From Kroppenstedtia sanguinis (GTDB lineage Bacteria > Bacillota > Bacilli > Thermoactinomycetales > DSM-45169), in NCBI RefSeq assembly GCF_050433445.1, contig NZ_JBNPXF010000032.1, positions 1 to 30,587 of the forward strand: a stretch of DNA of 30,587 bases, in the 5' to 3' direction. The position numbers and the translations under genes are program-made. Shown here one piece after another: positions 30,526 to 30,587 of the stretch. The notes beneath the pieces are model-generated. The model was given only the letters and a program-made list of their open reading frames with translations, was not told the DNA's origin and ran no database searches. Within the stretch, counting starts at the first letter, position 1; each line of letters begins with the position of its first letter.

Positions 30526-30587
30526 GAGATCGTGTTCACCCACGCGACCGTTGCCATCCGGCAAGGAAGTGAAAACTGGCCGCTTCA
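30522..30587 (-). repeat. dispersed repeat R6, reverse copy at the window end
   Basis: GGGGAGATCGTGTTC and GGCAAGGAAGTGAA are the reverse complement of the R6 module at 21583-21660. The copy runs off the window. Confidence 0.65.

Overview
The window looks like the chromosome of a spore-forming, low-to-mid GC Gram-positive bacterium. The evidence is strong AGGAGG ribosome binding sites, a Spo0M homologue, a YjcZ-type small glycine/tyrosine-rich protein, a caa3-type cytochrome oxidase subunit IV, and an mtlA-mtlR-mtlF-mtlD order like that of Geobacillus. Protein style suggests Bacillales, possibly Thermoactinomycetaceae, but this is a guess from family resemblance. No rRNA, tRNA, CRISPR array, phage gene or intact transposase was seen.

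Layout. 1-691: no gene; a mosaic of short repeats ending in a MITE-like element. 692-2020 (-): secreted or anchored parallel beta-helix protein. 2038-4050: a segmental duplication carrying a GNAT acetyltransferase (-), a membrane-anchored wall amidase (+) and a deleted second GNAT copy. 4172-6669 (+): OmpR-type response regulator and histidine kinase. 6854-11287 (+): second amidase, SGNH lipoprotein, MBOAT acyltransferase, DHHW/AlgX-like protein and DUF4358 lipoprotein, an apparent surface-polymer O-acetylation operon next to the two-component system. 11288-12094: repeats plus an undescribed decayed DUF962/Mpo1-like gene. 12095-13888 (-): oligoendopeptidase F. 14451-14567 (-): YjcZ-like gene. 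14702-16547 (-): quinone oxidoreductase and a TPR-like protein. 16548-17345: repeats. 17346-18596 (+): TlpA-like thioredoxin and UppP. 18637-20861 (-): CtaF, VOC protein, DUF1129 membrane protein and PadR regulator. 21022-22999 (+): cellobiose-type PTS IIB and IIC, split by 385 nt of repeats. 23001-23810 (-): MBL-fold hydrolase. 24075-25025 (+): Spo0M. 25103-30267 (-): complete mannitol operon with cre and a large inverted-repeat operator.

Three things stand out. First, an interspersed repeat system: at least two MITE-like elements with terminal inverted repeats, several shorter modules, and a roughly 65-nt module nested inside the hairpins of different elements. Element ends repeatedly fall exactly on stop codons (692, 2177, 11287, 19788, 21330). 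Second, the two-component / amidase / O-acetylation block, built by duplication. Third, regulatory palindromes: matched PadR sites, a mannitol operator, and palindromes before celA and the TPR-like gene. Three genes also lack an ATG, GTG or TTG at the position their Shine-Dalgarno sequence points to (CTG, CTG and ATC instead).
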